Shown here piece by piece: positions 1-6,611 of a DNA stretch of 8,351 nucleotides. Each line of letters starts with the position of its first letter. The first letter of the stretch is position 1. The stretch covers positions 1 to 8,351 of the forward strand of contig JAILPD010000062.1 of assembly GCA_024690445.1 (NCBI GenBank). The letters are read 5' to 3'. The stretch is from Acholeplasmatales bacterium. GTDB taxonomy: Bacteria > Bacillota_I > Bacilli_A > Acholeplasmatales > Anaeroplasmataceae. The notes beneath the pieces were generated by a model. That model had not been told where the DNA came from. It was given only the letters and a program-made list of their open reading frames with translations, and made no database searches. A program made the translations under genes and the position numbers.

Positions 1-92
1 GTAGCAGTATTTCTAGAACTTGAACAAGAAGCTAAAGTAAATACTGAAAGGCCTATTAAAGAGGCGCCGAAAATTGTCTTTTTTAATTTCAT
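1..92 (-). CDS. Lipoprotein, N-terminal part only (runs off left edge)
   Basis: This gene reads leftward and only its first 30 codons lie in the window. The ATG is at 92-90, and the protein opens with a textbook lipoprotein signal peptide. It has a basic n-region (MKLKK), a hydrophobic core (residues about 7-19), and a lipobox TLASC with the lipidated cysteine at residue 23, followed by a Ser-rich tether. The product should therefore be exported and anchored to the outer face of the membrane. An AAAAGGGG ribosome binding site lies 10 bases before the ATG and overlaps the stop codon of the 1110-residue lipoprotein gene upstream. The two are almost certainly co-transcribed and may be translationally coupled. 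The functional domain is outside the window, so no function can be named. A paralogue or partner of its neighbour is an inference only. Confidence 0.85.
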   Translation of the reverse strand, partial: MKLKKTIFGASLIGLSVFTLASCSSSRNTA

Positions 93-102
93 ATTCTTTG
101 CA

Positions 103-110
103 CCCCTTTT
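103..110 (-). promoter_or_regulatory. Ribosome binding site of the edge lipoprotein, overlapping the upstream stop
   Basis: On the minus strand this reads AAAAGGGG, 10 bases before the ATG at 92. It shares bases with the TAA stop (111-109) of the preceding lipoprotein gene. That arrangement suggests ribosomes ending on the large gene help start translation of the next one. Confidence 0.7.
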
Positions 111-3100
111 ACTTGTCCTCTAATAATAATGAATCAACAATTCTTGAAATTTCTTCCCACCATGATTTAAATGTGTCAGAAGTACCTGTTGAATCATAAC
201 AAATCTTATTTGTCTTATCTTGATAAATATCATTATAGCTATTTGCGATTCTTTGATTAATCTTAATGAAATTATTGAAAATTCCATTTTCACCATTGTA
301 CTTATCATTATCGAATTTAACTACATCATAGAATTCAGTAGTAGAATCTAATCCAACTGCTTTTCTAATGAAACTTAATAATACGATTCTTTGTGTTTCA
401 GAACCTGTATATCTTGTTACAATTTCAGATAAATAATTGCTATATGCATCCTTTAATGAAGTAGGAATAACTGTAGAAGAATTATTAATTGCATAGTCAA
501 GTACATAATACTTGATTTGGTTTTTATTTAATTCTTCATCATCATTATAGATATTATCAATTACGATATTTTCATCATTATACTTAAAGTAAATATTAGT
601 TAAGATGTTTTCACTATTATCCTTTTCAGTGAATTCAGCAGATGATTTAGCTGTACCACTAGTAATTAATAATAAGTTATATCCATCAATAGACTCAACT
701 ATATCTTTATTAGTTAATGAATCTTCAGTTAATGTTTCAATAAAACATGAAGGAGTTGTTTGATTTAAGAAATACTGATATGTCTTAGTATTATCTTCGT
801 TATGACCTCTTGAATAGTCATAAATTCTTTGCTTAATATTGAAATCTACATCAGTAGAAGTATTAGAAATACTAATTTCTTCAGTCTTTACTTTTAATCC
901 TAAGCGTAAATACTTAGCCCATTTGTTTTCAGCAACAAGTGGATTAGAATTGTTTTCATACTCTACTCTAGCTGAACCTTGGATTTCAGATACAATCTCA
1001 CTTAGTTTATCAGAATGAGACTTAGTAGATGCAGCGATTAATGTATAGATTTCTTGAATCATCTGCTTAGCAACAAATTCCTTGCTAACTGTACCAACTG
1101 TACCATCTAGTTTTTCCCAATTATTTACTTCAACTTCTTTCCATTTATCAACGTCGTCAGTCTTTCCATCATCGTTTCCATCATAGTATACTACCATTCT
1201 AGTACCAGATAATGAGAAGAAGTTGTTATAAACATTTTGGCTGTAATCAGCGAAGAAATCAATTAATGTATCACTTGAATAATTTGTTAACAAATCAACT
1301 GATGCATATTGAACCTTATAATAGTTATCAATGATTTCATCAATCTTTGCTGTATGGAAATATAACATTAAGAAATTATATTTACCAATTGATGAAGGGT
1401 AACCATTTGATTCAAAACTTCCGTTTGAGAATTGATATAATAATGCGTCAATATAATCTAGATACTTATCACGGTCCTTAGCCTTATTCTCATAAGCCTT
1501 AGTATTTTTGATAAGCTTCTTAGAAATTAAATCAATAGCAGTAGTAGAACCTGCAGATTCTTCTAATTTATCAAACATACCAAATGCTTGACTAGGATTT
1601 CCAGGAAGAGTTAATGTCTTAACTGTATCTGTGTCTTCAGCTAGTTTAGAATTATCTGCTAAGATTTGAACATTGTATGTAACATCATCATAAGTAATTG
1701 ATGCTAATACATTGCTATCATCAGACTTAGTTAATGTCTTAGAATAATTTGAATGAGCTGCTAAATATGCAATTTCAGTTGGCTCATTATAAATCTTTAC
1801 TTTTACATCTTCTAAAGCAGTCTTTAAATAGTTGCTAATTGTTGTATCAGTTAATTTTTCAATCTTTAAATATTTTTCAACTGATGATTGTAAATTATTG
1901 TTTTGAATGAATGATAACATTTCATAGTTAGATCTTTCAGTGTTATAGAAATCAAGATATGTTTGAAGTGTTTCATAATCTTCATCATCTTGTTCAGTTA
2001 ACTTTTGGTCTTTTAACTTGTAACCAGCATAGTAGCCTTCGTTAATTGCTGTAGTAGAAGAAGAGTATCTTGTTGAGAAAACTTCGTTACCATCGAAATC
2101 AGTTGTTCTTAATGTTGTATGTAAGAAGTTAGTCAATGATTTAGAAATATCATCTGTAAAGTCCTTCGAATATACAGTGAATGTATCATTAGTAGTATCA
2201 TCATAATTATTAACTAGGTTTTCTACTCCAGCCTCATATAATTCATCAGTATCACTACTATATGCTTCAATAATCTTTCTTGGAATCTTTCTTAAATTAT
2301 CAAGCTTGAAATCTACATCTGTAAGTGCGTAAGCACCTGTTAGATTTCCAGTTTCAAGTGGCGTTCTATAACCACTATAATAATAATTATAAATTTGAGT
2401 ATAAATCTCAAGCATTAACTTATCATCGATTGCTTCAGCATGAGAATCACTACTTAACTTACTTGATTGGAAATCATCATAATATTTAATGTATTCATCA
2501 TAATTTAATGGGTCGTTTGTGATATAGTAGAACTTATCCTTATAATATCTAATACCAAACGCTCTTAAAGTTTGATCAAATTCATCGCTTGAAGTGAATT
2601 TAATTAAGATAGCATTTACTTTGTTTAAATTAGTATATGTTTCTTTATACTTTGAGATATAGTCAGAAGTACTGAAGTAACCCCACTTATCATCATCGTC
2701 ATCTTCATCTTCCTCATTAGCTTCTTCAACCTCTTCAGTTAATGAATCAAATGCTAATAATTCTTTTGCGAAATCAACATAGTAAATTTGTCTTAATTCG
2801 TCGCTATTTGCAATTTTCAAATAATTTTTCTTATTTGTTTCGTCGTCTAAAGATAGTTCTGCAGGCATATCTTTATGTATTACTAAATTTTTTAATGGCT
2901 CGCCATCAATGTTGTCAACGTGGTAAGTTGTATAGATATTATCTACATACTTTTCCTCGCTAAGGCGTCTAGCTTGTCTTTGAAGACCCTTAACAGCACT
3001 CTTATAGCCATTAATATCAAATGTTAATCCGAATACATCTTGAATTACATAGTCAACTAAACGCTCACTATATTCATCTTTTAATTCATCGAATTTGTCT

Positions 3101-3441
3101 TCAGCACCTTCAGCATCCTTGTCAATACCAACAGCTGATAACTGATCTTTTGTAATGTCAGCAAAACTATTGTTCATAACATTATAGATGTTATTAAAGT
3201 ATTTTTGTAGAACAACGTTTGTTATTTGTTCTTCAAGAACACTTTCTGAACTCCACTGAAGTTCATCCCATAATTCACCATATGTAACATTTTCGCCATT
3301 AGAAGAAGCATAGATAGTATCTTTTTTGTCTTCTAGTTTGCCGTAAGTGTTAGTGGCACCGGAACATGAACTTAGTGCTATTACTAGCGCAGATGCAAGT
3401 GCTGCAGAACACAATCTACGCGCTAATTTACTCTTATTCAT
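109..3441 (-). CDS. Very large surface lipoprotein, possible PrsA/SurA-like foldase relative
   Basis: This gene encodes 1110 residues starting at the ATG at 3441. That start has AAAAGGAG 9 bases upstream and opens directly into a signal peptide: MNKSKLARR, a hydrophobic core at about 11-23, and lipobox LSSC with the lipid-anchor cysteine at residue 26. An in-frame ATG 12 codons earlier would lie at about the predicted transcription start, so it was not used. After the tether, a segment at about residues 40-150 (DTIYASSNGENVTYGELW followed by charged helices) resembles the N-terminal chaperone region of PrsA/SurA proteins. KVNAILIKF at 274-282 could be a degenerate first strand of a parvulin domain, but no complete parvulin signature was found. 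Other visible features are an acidic stretch ending in five Asp at 247-251, an EF-hand-like loop at 754-765, and only two other mature-chain cysteines (899 and 1081). PrsA proteins are usually about 300 residues, so this would be an outsized relative or a different family. Lipoprotein status is secure; the foldase role is a weak inference. Confidence 0.85.
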   Translation of the reverse strand: MNKSKLARRLCSAALASALVIALSSCSGATNTYGKLEDKKDTIYASSNGENVTYGELWDELQWSSESVLEEQITNVVLQKYFNNIYNVMNNSFADITKDQLSAVGIDKDAEGAEDKFDELKDEYSERLVDYVIQDVFGLTFDINGYKSAVKGLQRQARRLSEEKYVDNIYTTYHVDNIDGEPLKNLVIHKDMPAELSLDDETNKKNYLKIANSDELRQIYYVDFAKELLAFDSLTEEVEEANEEDEDDDDDKWGYFSTSDYISKYKETYTNLNKVNAILIKFTSSDEFDQTLRAFGIRYYKDKFYYITNDPLNYDEYIKYYDDFQSSKLSSDSHAEAIDDKLMLEIYTQIYNYYYSGYRTPLETGNLTGAYALTDVDFKLDNLRKIPRKIIEAYSSDTDELYEAGVENLVNNYDDTTNDTFTVYSKDFTDDISKSLTNFLHTTLRTTDFDGNEVFSTRYSSSTTAINEGYYAGYKLKDQKLTEQDDEDYETLQTYLDFYNTERSNYEMLSFIQNNNLQSSVEKYLKIEKLTDTTISNYLKTALEDVKVKIYNEPTEIAYLAAHSNYSKTLTKSDDSNVLASITYDDVTYNVQILADNSKLAEDTDTVKTLTLPGNPSQAFGMFDKLEESAGSTTAIDLISKKLIKNTKAYENKAKDRDKYLDYIDALLYQFSNGSFESNGYPSSIGKYNFLMLYFHTAKIDEIIDNYYKVQYASVDLLTNYSSDTLIDFFADYSQNVYNNFFSLSGTRMVVYYDGNDDGKTDDVDKWKEVEVNNWEKLDGTVGTVSKEFVAKQMIQEIYTLIAASTKSHSDKLSEIVSEIQGSARVEYENNSNPLVAENKWAKYLRLGLKVKTEEISISNTSTDVDFNIKQRIYDYSRGHNEDNTKTYQYFLNQTTPSCFIETLTEDSLTNKDIVESIDGYNLLLITSGTAKSSAEFTEKDNSENILTNIYFKYNDENIVIDNIYNDDEELNKNQIKYYVLDYAINNSSTVIPTSLKDAYSNYLSEIVTRYTGSETQRIVLLSFIRKAVGLDSTTEFYDVVKFDNDKYNGENGIFNNFIKINQRIANSYNDIYQDKTNKICYDSTGTSDTFKSWWEEISRIVDSLLLEDK

Positions 3442-3450
3442 TAAATAAAA

Positions 3451-3458
3451 CTCCTTTT
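3451..3458 (-). promoter_or_regulatory. Ribosome binding site fixing the large lipoprotein start
   Basis: On the minus strand this reads AAAAGGAG, with GGAG 9 bases before the ATG at 3441. It supports the internal methionine start rather than the ATG at 3477, which has no comparable site before it. Confidence 0.8.
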
Positions 3459-3482
3459 CATAAATAATTTTACGCACATACT

Positions 3483-3511
3483 ATCATAACATTATTCTTT
3501 TGTAAAAGCAA
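3483..3511 (-). promoter_or_regulatory. Sigma-A-type promoter for the lipoprotein operon
   Basis: On the minus strand, TTGCTT (3511-3506) and TATGAT (3488-3483) are separated by 17 bases. A TG dinucleotide one base before the -10 makes it an extended -10 promoter. Transcription should begin near 3476, giving a leader of about 35 bases that contains the AAAAGGAG site. No second promoter was seen before the downstream lipoprotein, so both genes probably depend on this one. Confidence 0.6.
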
Positions 3512-3556
3512 ACATAAACGCAATTAAATTTGTGTTAAATTATGGAGGGTATCGGA

Positions 3557-3585
3557 TTTAAAAATATTAATCATTATGATATAAT
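3557..3585 (+). promoter_or_regulatory. Extended -10 promoter for walJ-rlmH
   Basis: A perfect TATAAT (3580-3585) is preceded by TGA, giving the extended -10 form TGnTATAAT. The -35 at the 17-base distance is poor (TTTAAA, 3557-3562), which an extended -10 can compensate for. Transcription should start at about 3591-3593, leaving a very short leader of roughly 14 bases before the walJ ATG. The -10 lies inside a perfect inverted repeat (see 3574-3590). Confidence 0.6.
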
Positions 3586-3590
3586 CATAA
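3574..3590. repeat. Perfect inverted repeat across the walJ -10 box
   Basis: TTATGAT and ATCATAA form 7-base perfect arms around the 3-base centre ATA, and the dyad completely covers the TATAAT. A protein bound here would block RNA polymerase, so it is a candidate operator. However, an extended -10 with flanking AT bases can look symmetric by chance. The bases ATCATAAC at its right end also occur at 3483-3490, over the -10 of the divergent lipoprotein promoter. Confidence 0.4.
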
Positions 3591-3605
3591 CCGAGGTTTT
3601 ATTTT

Positions 3606-4445
3606 ATGAAGTATACAGTGTTTTCATCAGGTTCTGCCGGCAACTGCTCAGTGCTTAAAACTAATGAGCTAAATATCCTAATTGATGCTGGTATCAGCAA
3701 AAAACAAATAGAAGAATGTTTGAATAATGTCGACTTGGCATTAAGTGATATAGATTATTTGCTAATTACGCATGAGCATATTGACCATATTAGAGCTTTT
3801 AGCCAATTGATTAAATTACCTAATTTGAAGGTCATAACATCAAAGGGCACTTTAAAATGGATTACAGATTACGCAAGAGAGCATAATAAGATTAAGGATT
3901 TAGAGAATATTTCTTATAAATTACAAAGTAATATGATAATAGAGATGGAAAGAATTGAGGATACGATTATGTATCCATCAATCACTTTAAATACCTTAAA
4001 GATTGAATTCTTACCATTATTTCATGATGCAAATGAACCATTAGGATTTGTATTTGAAGAAGATAATAAAAAACTATGCTATATAACAGATACCGGTTAT
4101 GTGCATAGTGATTTAATGCCAATTATATATAATTGTGAAGCCTATGTTTTAGAATCAAATCATGACCCAGAATTATTAATGGCATCAGATAGACCATACT
4201 ATACTAAATTAAGAATTATAGGTGATCATGGCCATATTTCTAATGAGGATTCTATGTATTTATTATCAAGAAGTATTGGTGATAAGACTAACCTTGTTAT
4301 GCATGCTCATGTATCCCAAGAATGCAACCTTAATATATTAATTGAGGGTAAAAGAAAAGAAGTATTTAAACAATATAATGTCGATGATAAAAAAATTGAT
4401 TTTGTGATACTTGGACTTGCCCCAACAAAGGAGTACTTAATATGA
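3606..4445 (+). CDS. walJ: MBL-fold metallohydrolase WalJ/YycJ
   Basis: This is a 279-residue cytoplasmic metallo-beta-lactamase-fold hydrolase of the WalJ/YycJ family. Family studies link it to coordinating cell division and DNA replication with cell-wall metabolism and describe nuclease-like activity. The opening FSSGSAGNC and the metal-binding signature THEHIDH (His56, His58, Asp60, His61) are typical. Further probable metal or active-site positions are His140 (in FHDANEPLGF), Asp162 (in ITDTG), GDHGHIS at 206-212 and HAHVSQE at 233-239. The length matches the family. The start ATG has GAGG 9 bases upstream. In many Bacillota this gene sits at the end of the walRK operon. Here it has its own promoter, its left neighbour is a divergent lipoprotein gene, and no walR, walK, yycH or yycI is seen. 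Its stop overlaps the rlmH start by four bases (ATGA), so the two are translated together. Confidence 0.92.
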   Translation: MKYTVFSSGSAGNCSVLKTNELNILIDAGISKKQIEECLNNVDLALSDIDYLLITHEHIDHIRAFSQLIKLPNLKVITSKGTLKWITDYAREHNKIKDLENISYKLQSNMIIEMERIEDTIMYPSITLNTLKIEFLPLFHDANEPLGFVFEEDNKKLCYITDTGYVHSDLMPIIYNCEAYVLESNHDPELLMASDRPYYTKLRIIGDHGHISNEDSMYLLSRSIGDKTNLVMHAHVSQECNLNILIEGKRKEVFKQYNVDDKKIDFVILGLAPTKEYLI

Positions 4446-4921
4446 AAATAACAGTGTTATCAGTAGGTACAATTAAAGAAAAATATTTTATTGATGCTAT
4501 TAAAGAATATTCTAAAAGAATATCTAAGTATTCTAAGGTTGATTTTATCACTGTATCAGATGAACCAATTCCTGATAATGCAAGCTTAAAGGAAGAAGAA
4601 ATTATTAAGAATAAGGAAGGAGAAAAAATCTTAAAATCTATCCCTTCTAATTCTTATAAAATAGCATTAGATTTAAATGGTGAAATGCTTGATTCTGTAG
4701 AACTTGCAAAAAAGATAAGTGATATATTTACGCATGGTAATTCTAATATAGTTTTTATAATAGGTGGGTCACTTGGGCTTTCTAAAAATGTAATAGGTGT
4801 TTGTGATTATAGATTATGCTTTTCAAAAATGACTTTTCCACATAAACTTATGCAAGTTATTTTACTTGAACAAGTCTATAGAGCATTCAAAATTAACAAT
4901 AACGAGACATATCATAAATAG
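4442..4921 (+). CDS. rlmH: 23S rRNA (pseudouridine1915-N3)-methyltransferase RlmH
   Basis: This gene encodes 159 residues, the standard length of RlmH, a small SPOUT-class methyltransferase. RlmH uses S-adenosylmethionine to methylate N3 of pseudouridine 1915 in helix 69 of 23S rRNA on assembled 70S ribosomes. The diagnostic features are the opening MKITVLSVGTIKEKY, the SAM-binding knot loop IIGGSLGLS (106-114), the family block FSKMTFPHKL (127-136), and the conserved C-terminal YHK that closes the protein. The motif just before it reads NNNET rather than the more usual RGEP-type sequence. The start is set by AAAGGAG (4427-4433), 8 bases upstream and inside walJ. The four-base ATGA overlap indicates translational coupling. 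In Bacillus, htrA lies between walJ and rlmH; here the two are adjacent. Confidence 0.95.
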   Translation: MKITVLSVGTIKEKYFIDAIKEYSKRISKYSKVDFITVSDEPIPDNASLKEEEIIKNKEGEKILKSIPSNSYKIALDLNGEMLDSVELAKKISDIFTHGNSNIVFIIGGSLGLSKNVIGVCDYRLCFSKMTFPHKLMQVILLEQVYRAFKINNNETYHK

Positions 4922-4943
4922 ACTCTTAATTATTTATAATTAG

Positions 4944-4978
4944 GATGATATTATCGAATATTAATCGTTATTTTTTTT
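4944..4978 (+). terminator. Probable weak intrinsic terminator after rlmH
   Basis: The arms GATGATATT (4944-4952) and AATATT-A-ATC (4957-4966) can pair over nine positions, with one bulged A, one G-U pair and an ATCG loop. A T-rich run ending in eight T (4971-4978) follows directly. The stem is AT-rich and so weak, but its position just after rlmH and before the uxa promoter fits termination. Confidence 0.5.
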
Positions 4979-4993
4979 CATTTTTTAAATTAA

Positions 4994-5022
4994 TTGACTA
5001 TAAACATGTTAAGTGATAAAAT
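4994..5022 (+). promoter_or_regulatory. Sigma-A-type promoter of the uxa operon
   Basis: TTGACT (4994-4999) and TAAAAT (5017-5022) are separated by exactly 17 bases, with TG one base before the -10. This is the best promoter in the window. Transcription should start near 5029, giving a leader of about 45 bases before uxaB. That is too short for a typical metabolite riboswitch, so control by a DNA-binding regulator is more likely. Confidence 0.75.
5003..5010. repeat. Palindrome AACATGTT in the uxa promoter spacer
   Basis: This perfect 8-base palindrome, with a further matching T/A pair one base out on each side (5001/5012), lies between the -35 and -10 boxes. It is a candidate operator for a hexuronate-responsive repressor. 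It is short, so chance cannot be excluded. Confidence 0.3.
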
Positions 5023-5023
5023 T

Positions 5024-5038
5024 ACAATATAAAATTGT
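5024..5038. repeat. Inverted repeat at the uxa transcription start (candidate operator)
   Basis: ACAAT (5024-5028) and ATTGT (5034-5038) form a dyad with a five-base spacer, spanning the predicted start near 5029. This is a classic repressor position. In other bacteria hexuronate operons are controlled by LacI- or GntR-type repressors (for example ExuR, UxuR, KdgR), but no regulator gene lies in the window and no family assignment is possible from the site alone. Confidence 0.35.
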
Positions 5039-5065
5039 GCACCATTTTCACAGTGGGGCGTTTAT

Positions 5066-5071
5066 GGAGGT
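5066..5071 (+). promoter_or_regulatory. Ribosome binding site of uxaB, ambiguous start
   Basis: GGAGGT is the strongest ribosome binding site in the window. The last G of GGAGG lies only 3 bases before the ATG at 5074 but 9 bases before an in-frame GTG at 5080. Spacing therefore favours the GTG, although the ATG is the stronger start codon. Confidence 0.75.
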
Positions 5072-5073
5072 AA

Positions 5074-6579
5074 ATGATTGTGACACAGGTAAAAGACTTA
5101 CCTTTAATTAATGAGGTAAATAAAAGAGAAGTAAGACCAGTTAAGGTTTTACAATTTGGTGAAGGAAACTTCCTTCGTGCATTCGTTGATTGGATTATCA
5201 ATTCTGCTAATAAGGCAGGCTCTTTCGATGGAGGAGTTGCTGTTGTTCAACCAATTGAGCAATTTGGTAGAGTAAAGGAATTAGCTGAGGCTGATTGTTT
5301 ATATACTCTTTACTTACAAGGCTTACAGGACGGTAAGGCAGTAAGACAGCATGAGGTTATTAAGACTATTCAGGATGCATTCAATCCTTATTTAGATTAC
5401 AACAAGTTCTTAGAATATGCTGTATCTGATGATTTACAATGTGTTATTTCTAATACAACTGAAGCTGGTATCGCTTATGATGAAAACGACACTGATTTTT
5501 CTAAGTGTCCTAATTCTTACCCTGGTAAGCTATTAGCTTTATTAAAGGCTAGATATGAAGCTGGTAAGAAGGGCTTATTCATTGTTCCATGTGAATTAAT
5601 TGATCACAATGGTGCTACCTTAAAGGAAGTAATGGTTAAGTTAGCTAAGCACAATAACTTCGATGCTAAGTTCATTAACTATGTTGAAAATGAAAATAAG
5701 TATTTCAATACATTAGTTGATAGAATTGTTCCAGGTTATCCTAGAAATGATGCTGAACAATTCCAATTAGACTTAGGTTACCAAGATCAAAATATGGTTG
5801 TTGGTGAAATCTTCCATTTATGGTGTATTGATGCTCAAACAGTAGAAGACAAGAAGGTTGCTAAGGCAAATCTTGAAGAGTTAAAGAAGTTCTTAGGTAC
5901 AGAGAAGGCTGGCTTAAATGTATTATTCGTTGATTCTATTGTTCCTTATAAGCAAAGAAAGGTTAAGATTCTTAACGGTTCTCATACTACATTAGTTCCA
6001 GTTTCTTATTTAGCTGGTATTGATGCAGTTAAGGAAACTATTGTTGATGAGCAATTAGGTAAGTTCGTAAGAGAATTCATCTTTGATGAAGTTATTCCTA
6101 CAATTGATATCCCAAGAGATCAAATGGTTGCATATTCTAATTCAGTATTAGAAAGATATATGAACCCATATGTTCATCATTTATTAATGTCAATCGCATT
6201 AAATTCATCAACTAAGTATAAGGAAAGAGTATTACCTACAGTACTTCAAAATATTCAAAACTTAAATACATTACCTAAGCATGCTTTATTCTCTTTAGCT
6301 GCATTAATGGTATTCTATAAGGGTGTTAGATTATCAGATGGTAATAAGATTGAAATTTCTGATACAAATACTGCTTGGTTAGATTTATTAAATGGTCTAT
6401 GGGCTCAATATGATAAGGATAAGAATGCTAACGCTGTAGTTACTGCAGTATTAGGTTTCAAGTCTCATTGGGGCGTTGACTTAAATGAATTTGATGGTGT
6501 AAATGAATATGTTACAGCATCTTTAGAGGCTATTTTAGCTAATGGTATTAGAAAAGCAATCAAGGAGATTGTTGACTAA
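5074..6579 (+). CDS. uxaB: Tagaturonate reductase (altronate oxidoreductase) UxaB
   Basis: UxaB reduces D-tagaturonate to D-altronate with NADH in the cytoplasm, the second step of galacturonate breakdown. The 501-residue protein belongs to the mannitol dehydrogenase / long-chain polyol dehydrogenase family. Its N-terminal Rossmann region carries the hallmark VLQFGEGNFLRAFVDW (25-40) and GGVAVVQP. The catalytic block KVKILNGSHT gives Lys296, Asn301 and His304, matching the K-x4-N-x2-H spacing of the family. The following LVPVSYLAG is typical of UxaB rather than fructuronate reductase UxuB. The length is normal. The listed start is the ATG; a GTG two codons later has better ribosome-binding-site spacing. 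It is the first gene of the uxa operon, 32 bases ahead of uxaA. Lysine is almost always AAG, unlike in the neighbouring rlmH, which suggests codon selection for high expression. Confidence 0.92.
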   Translation: MIVTQVKDLPLINEVNKREVRPVKVLQFGEGNFLRAFVDWIINSANKAGSFDGGVAVVQPIEQFGRVKELAEADCLYTLYLQGLQDGKAVRQHEVIKTIQDAFNPYLDYNKFLEYAVSDDLQCVISNTTEAGIAYDENDTDFSKCPNSYPGKLLALLKARYEAGKKGLFIVPCELIDHNGATLKEVMVKLAKHNNFDAKFINYVENENKYFNTLVDRIVPGYPRNDAEQFQLDLGYQDQNMVVGEIFHLWCIDAQTVEDKKVAKANLEELKKFLGTEKAGLNVLFVDSIVPYKQRKVKILNGSHTTLVPVSYLAGIDAVKETIVDEQLGKFVREFIFDEVIPTIDIPRDQMVAYSNSVLERYMNPYVHHLLMSIALNSSTKYKERVLPTVLQNIQNLNTLPKHALFSLAALMVFYKGVRLSDGNKIEISDTNTAWLDLLNGLWAQYDKDKNANAVVTAVLGFKSHWGVDLNEFDGVNEYVTASLEAILANGIRKAIKEIVD

Positions 6580-6611
6580 TTTTAATAAAAAATTTTAGGA
6601 TAGGTGATAAA

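Noticed and set aside
1..123. Open plus-strand frame ending at 121-123 that could be the tail of a convergent gene
   Set aside because: The minus strand of the same stretch has an ATG, a ribosome binding site and a full lipoprotein signal peptide; the plus frame has no recognisable protein and would overlap the large lipoprotein gene.
120..308. 62-codon minus-strand open frame
   Set aside because: It lies entirely inside the large lipoprotein gene in another frame and has no ribosome binding site or recognisable sequence.
2742..2963. 73-codon plus-strand open frame
   Set aside because: It is antisense to the large lipoprotein gene with no promoter or ribosome binding site; its composition is typical of a reverse-strand shadow.
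3442..3477. Twelve-codon N-terminal extension of the large lipoprotein
   Set aside because: It would begin at about the predicted transcription start, contains the ribosome binding site of the inner start, and would place charged residues before the signal peptide.
3501..3517. TGTAAA followed by five bases and ACATAA as a WalR box
   Set aside because: The second half does not match the TGTWAH direct repeat expected for WalR.
4366..4551. 61-codon minus-strand open frame across the walJ-rlmH junction
   Set aside because: Both strongly recognised plus-strand genes cover it, and it shows no start signals.
4925..4944. AT-rich hairpin just after rlmH, considered as the terminator
   Set aside because: It forms a stem, but the T-tract begins more than 20 bases later; the next hairpin (4944-4966) abuts the T-tract and is the better candidate.
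5036..5052. TGTG-N9-CACA as a catabolite-responsive (CcpA) site
   Set aside because: The central CG and flanking bases expected of a cre site are missing, so only a generic dyad can be claimed.
5029..5073. Riboswitch or attenuator in the uxaB leader
   Set aside because: The leader is only about 45 bases and shows no stable stem or terminator-like structure.
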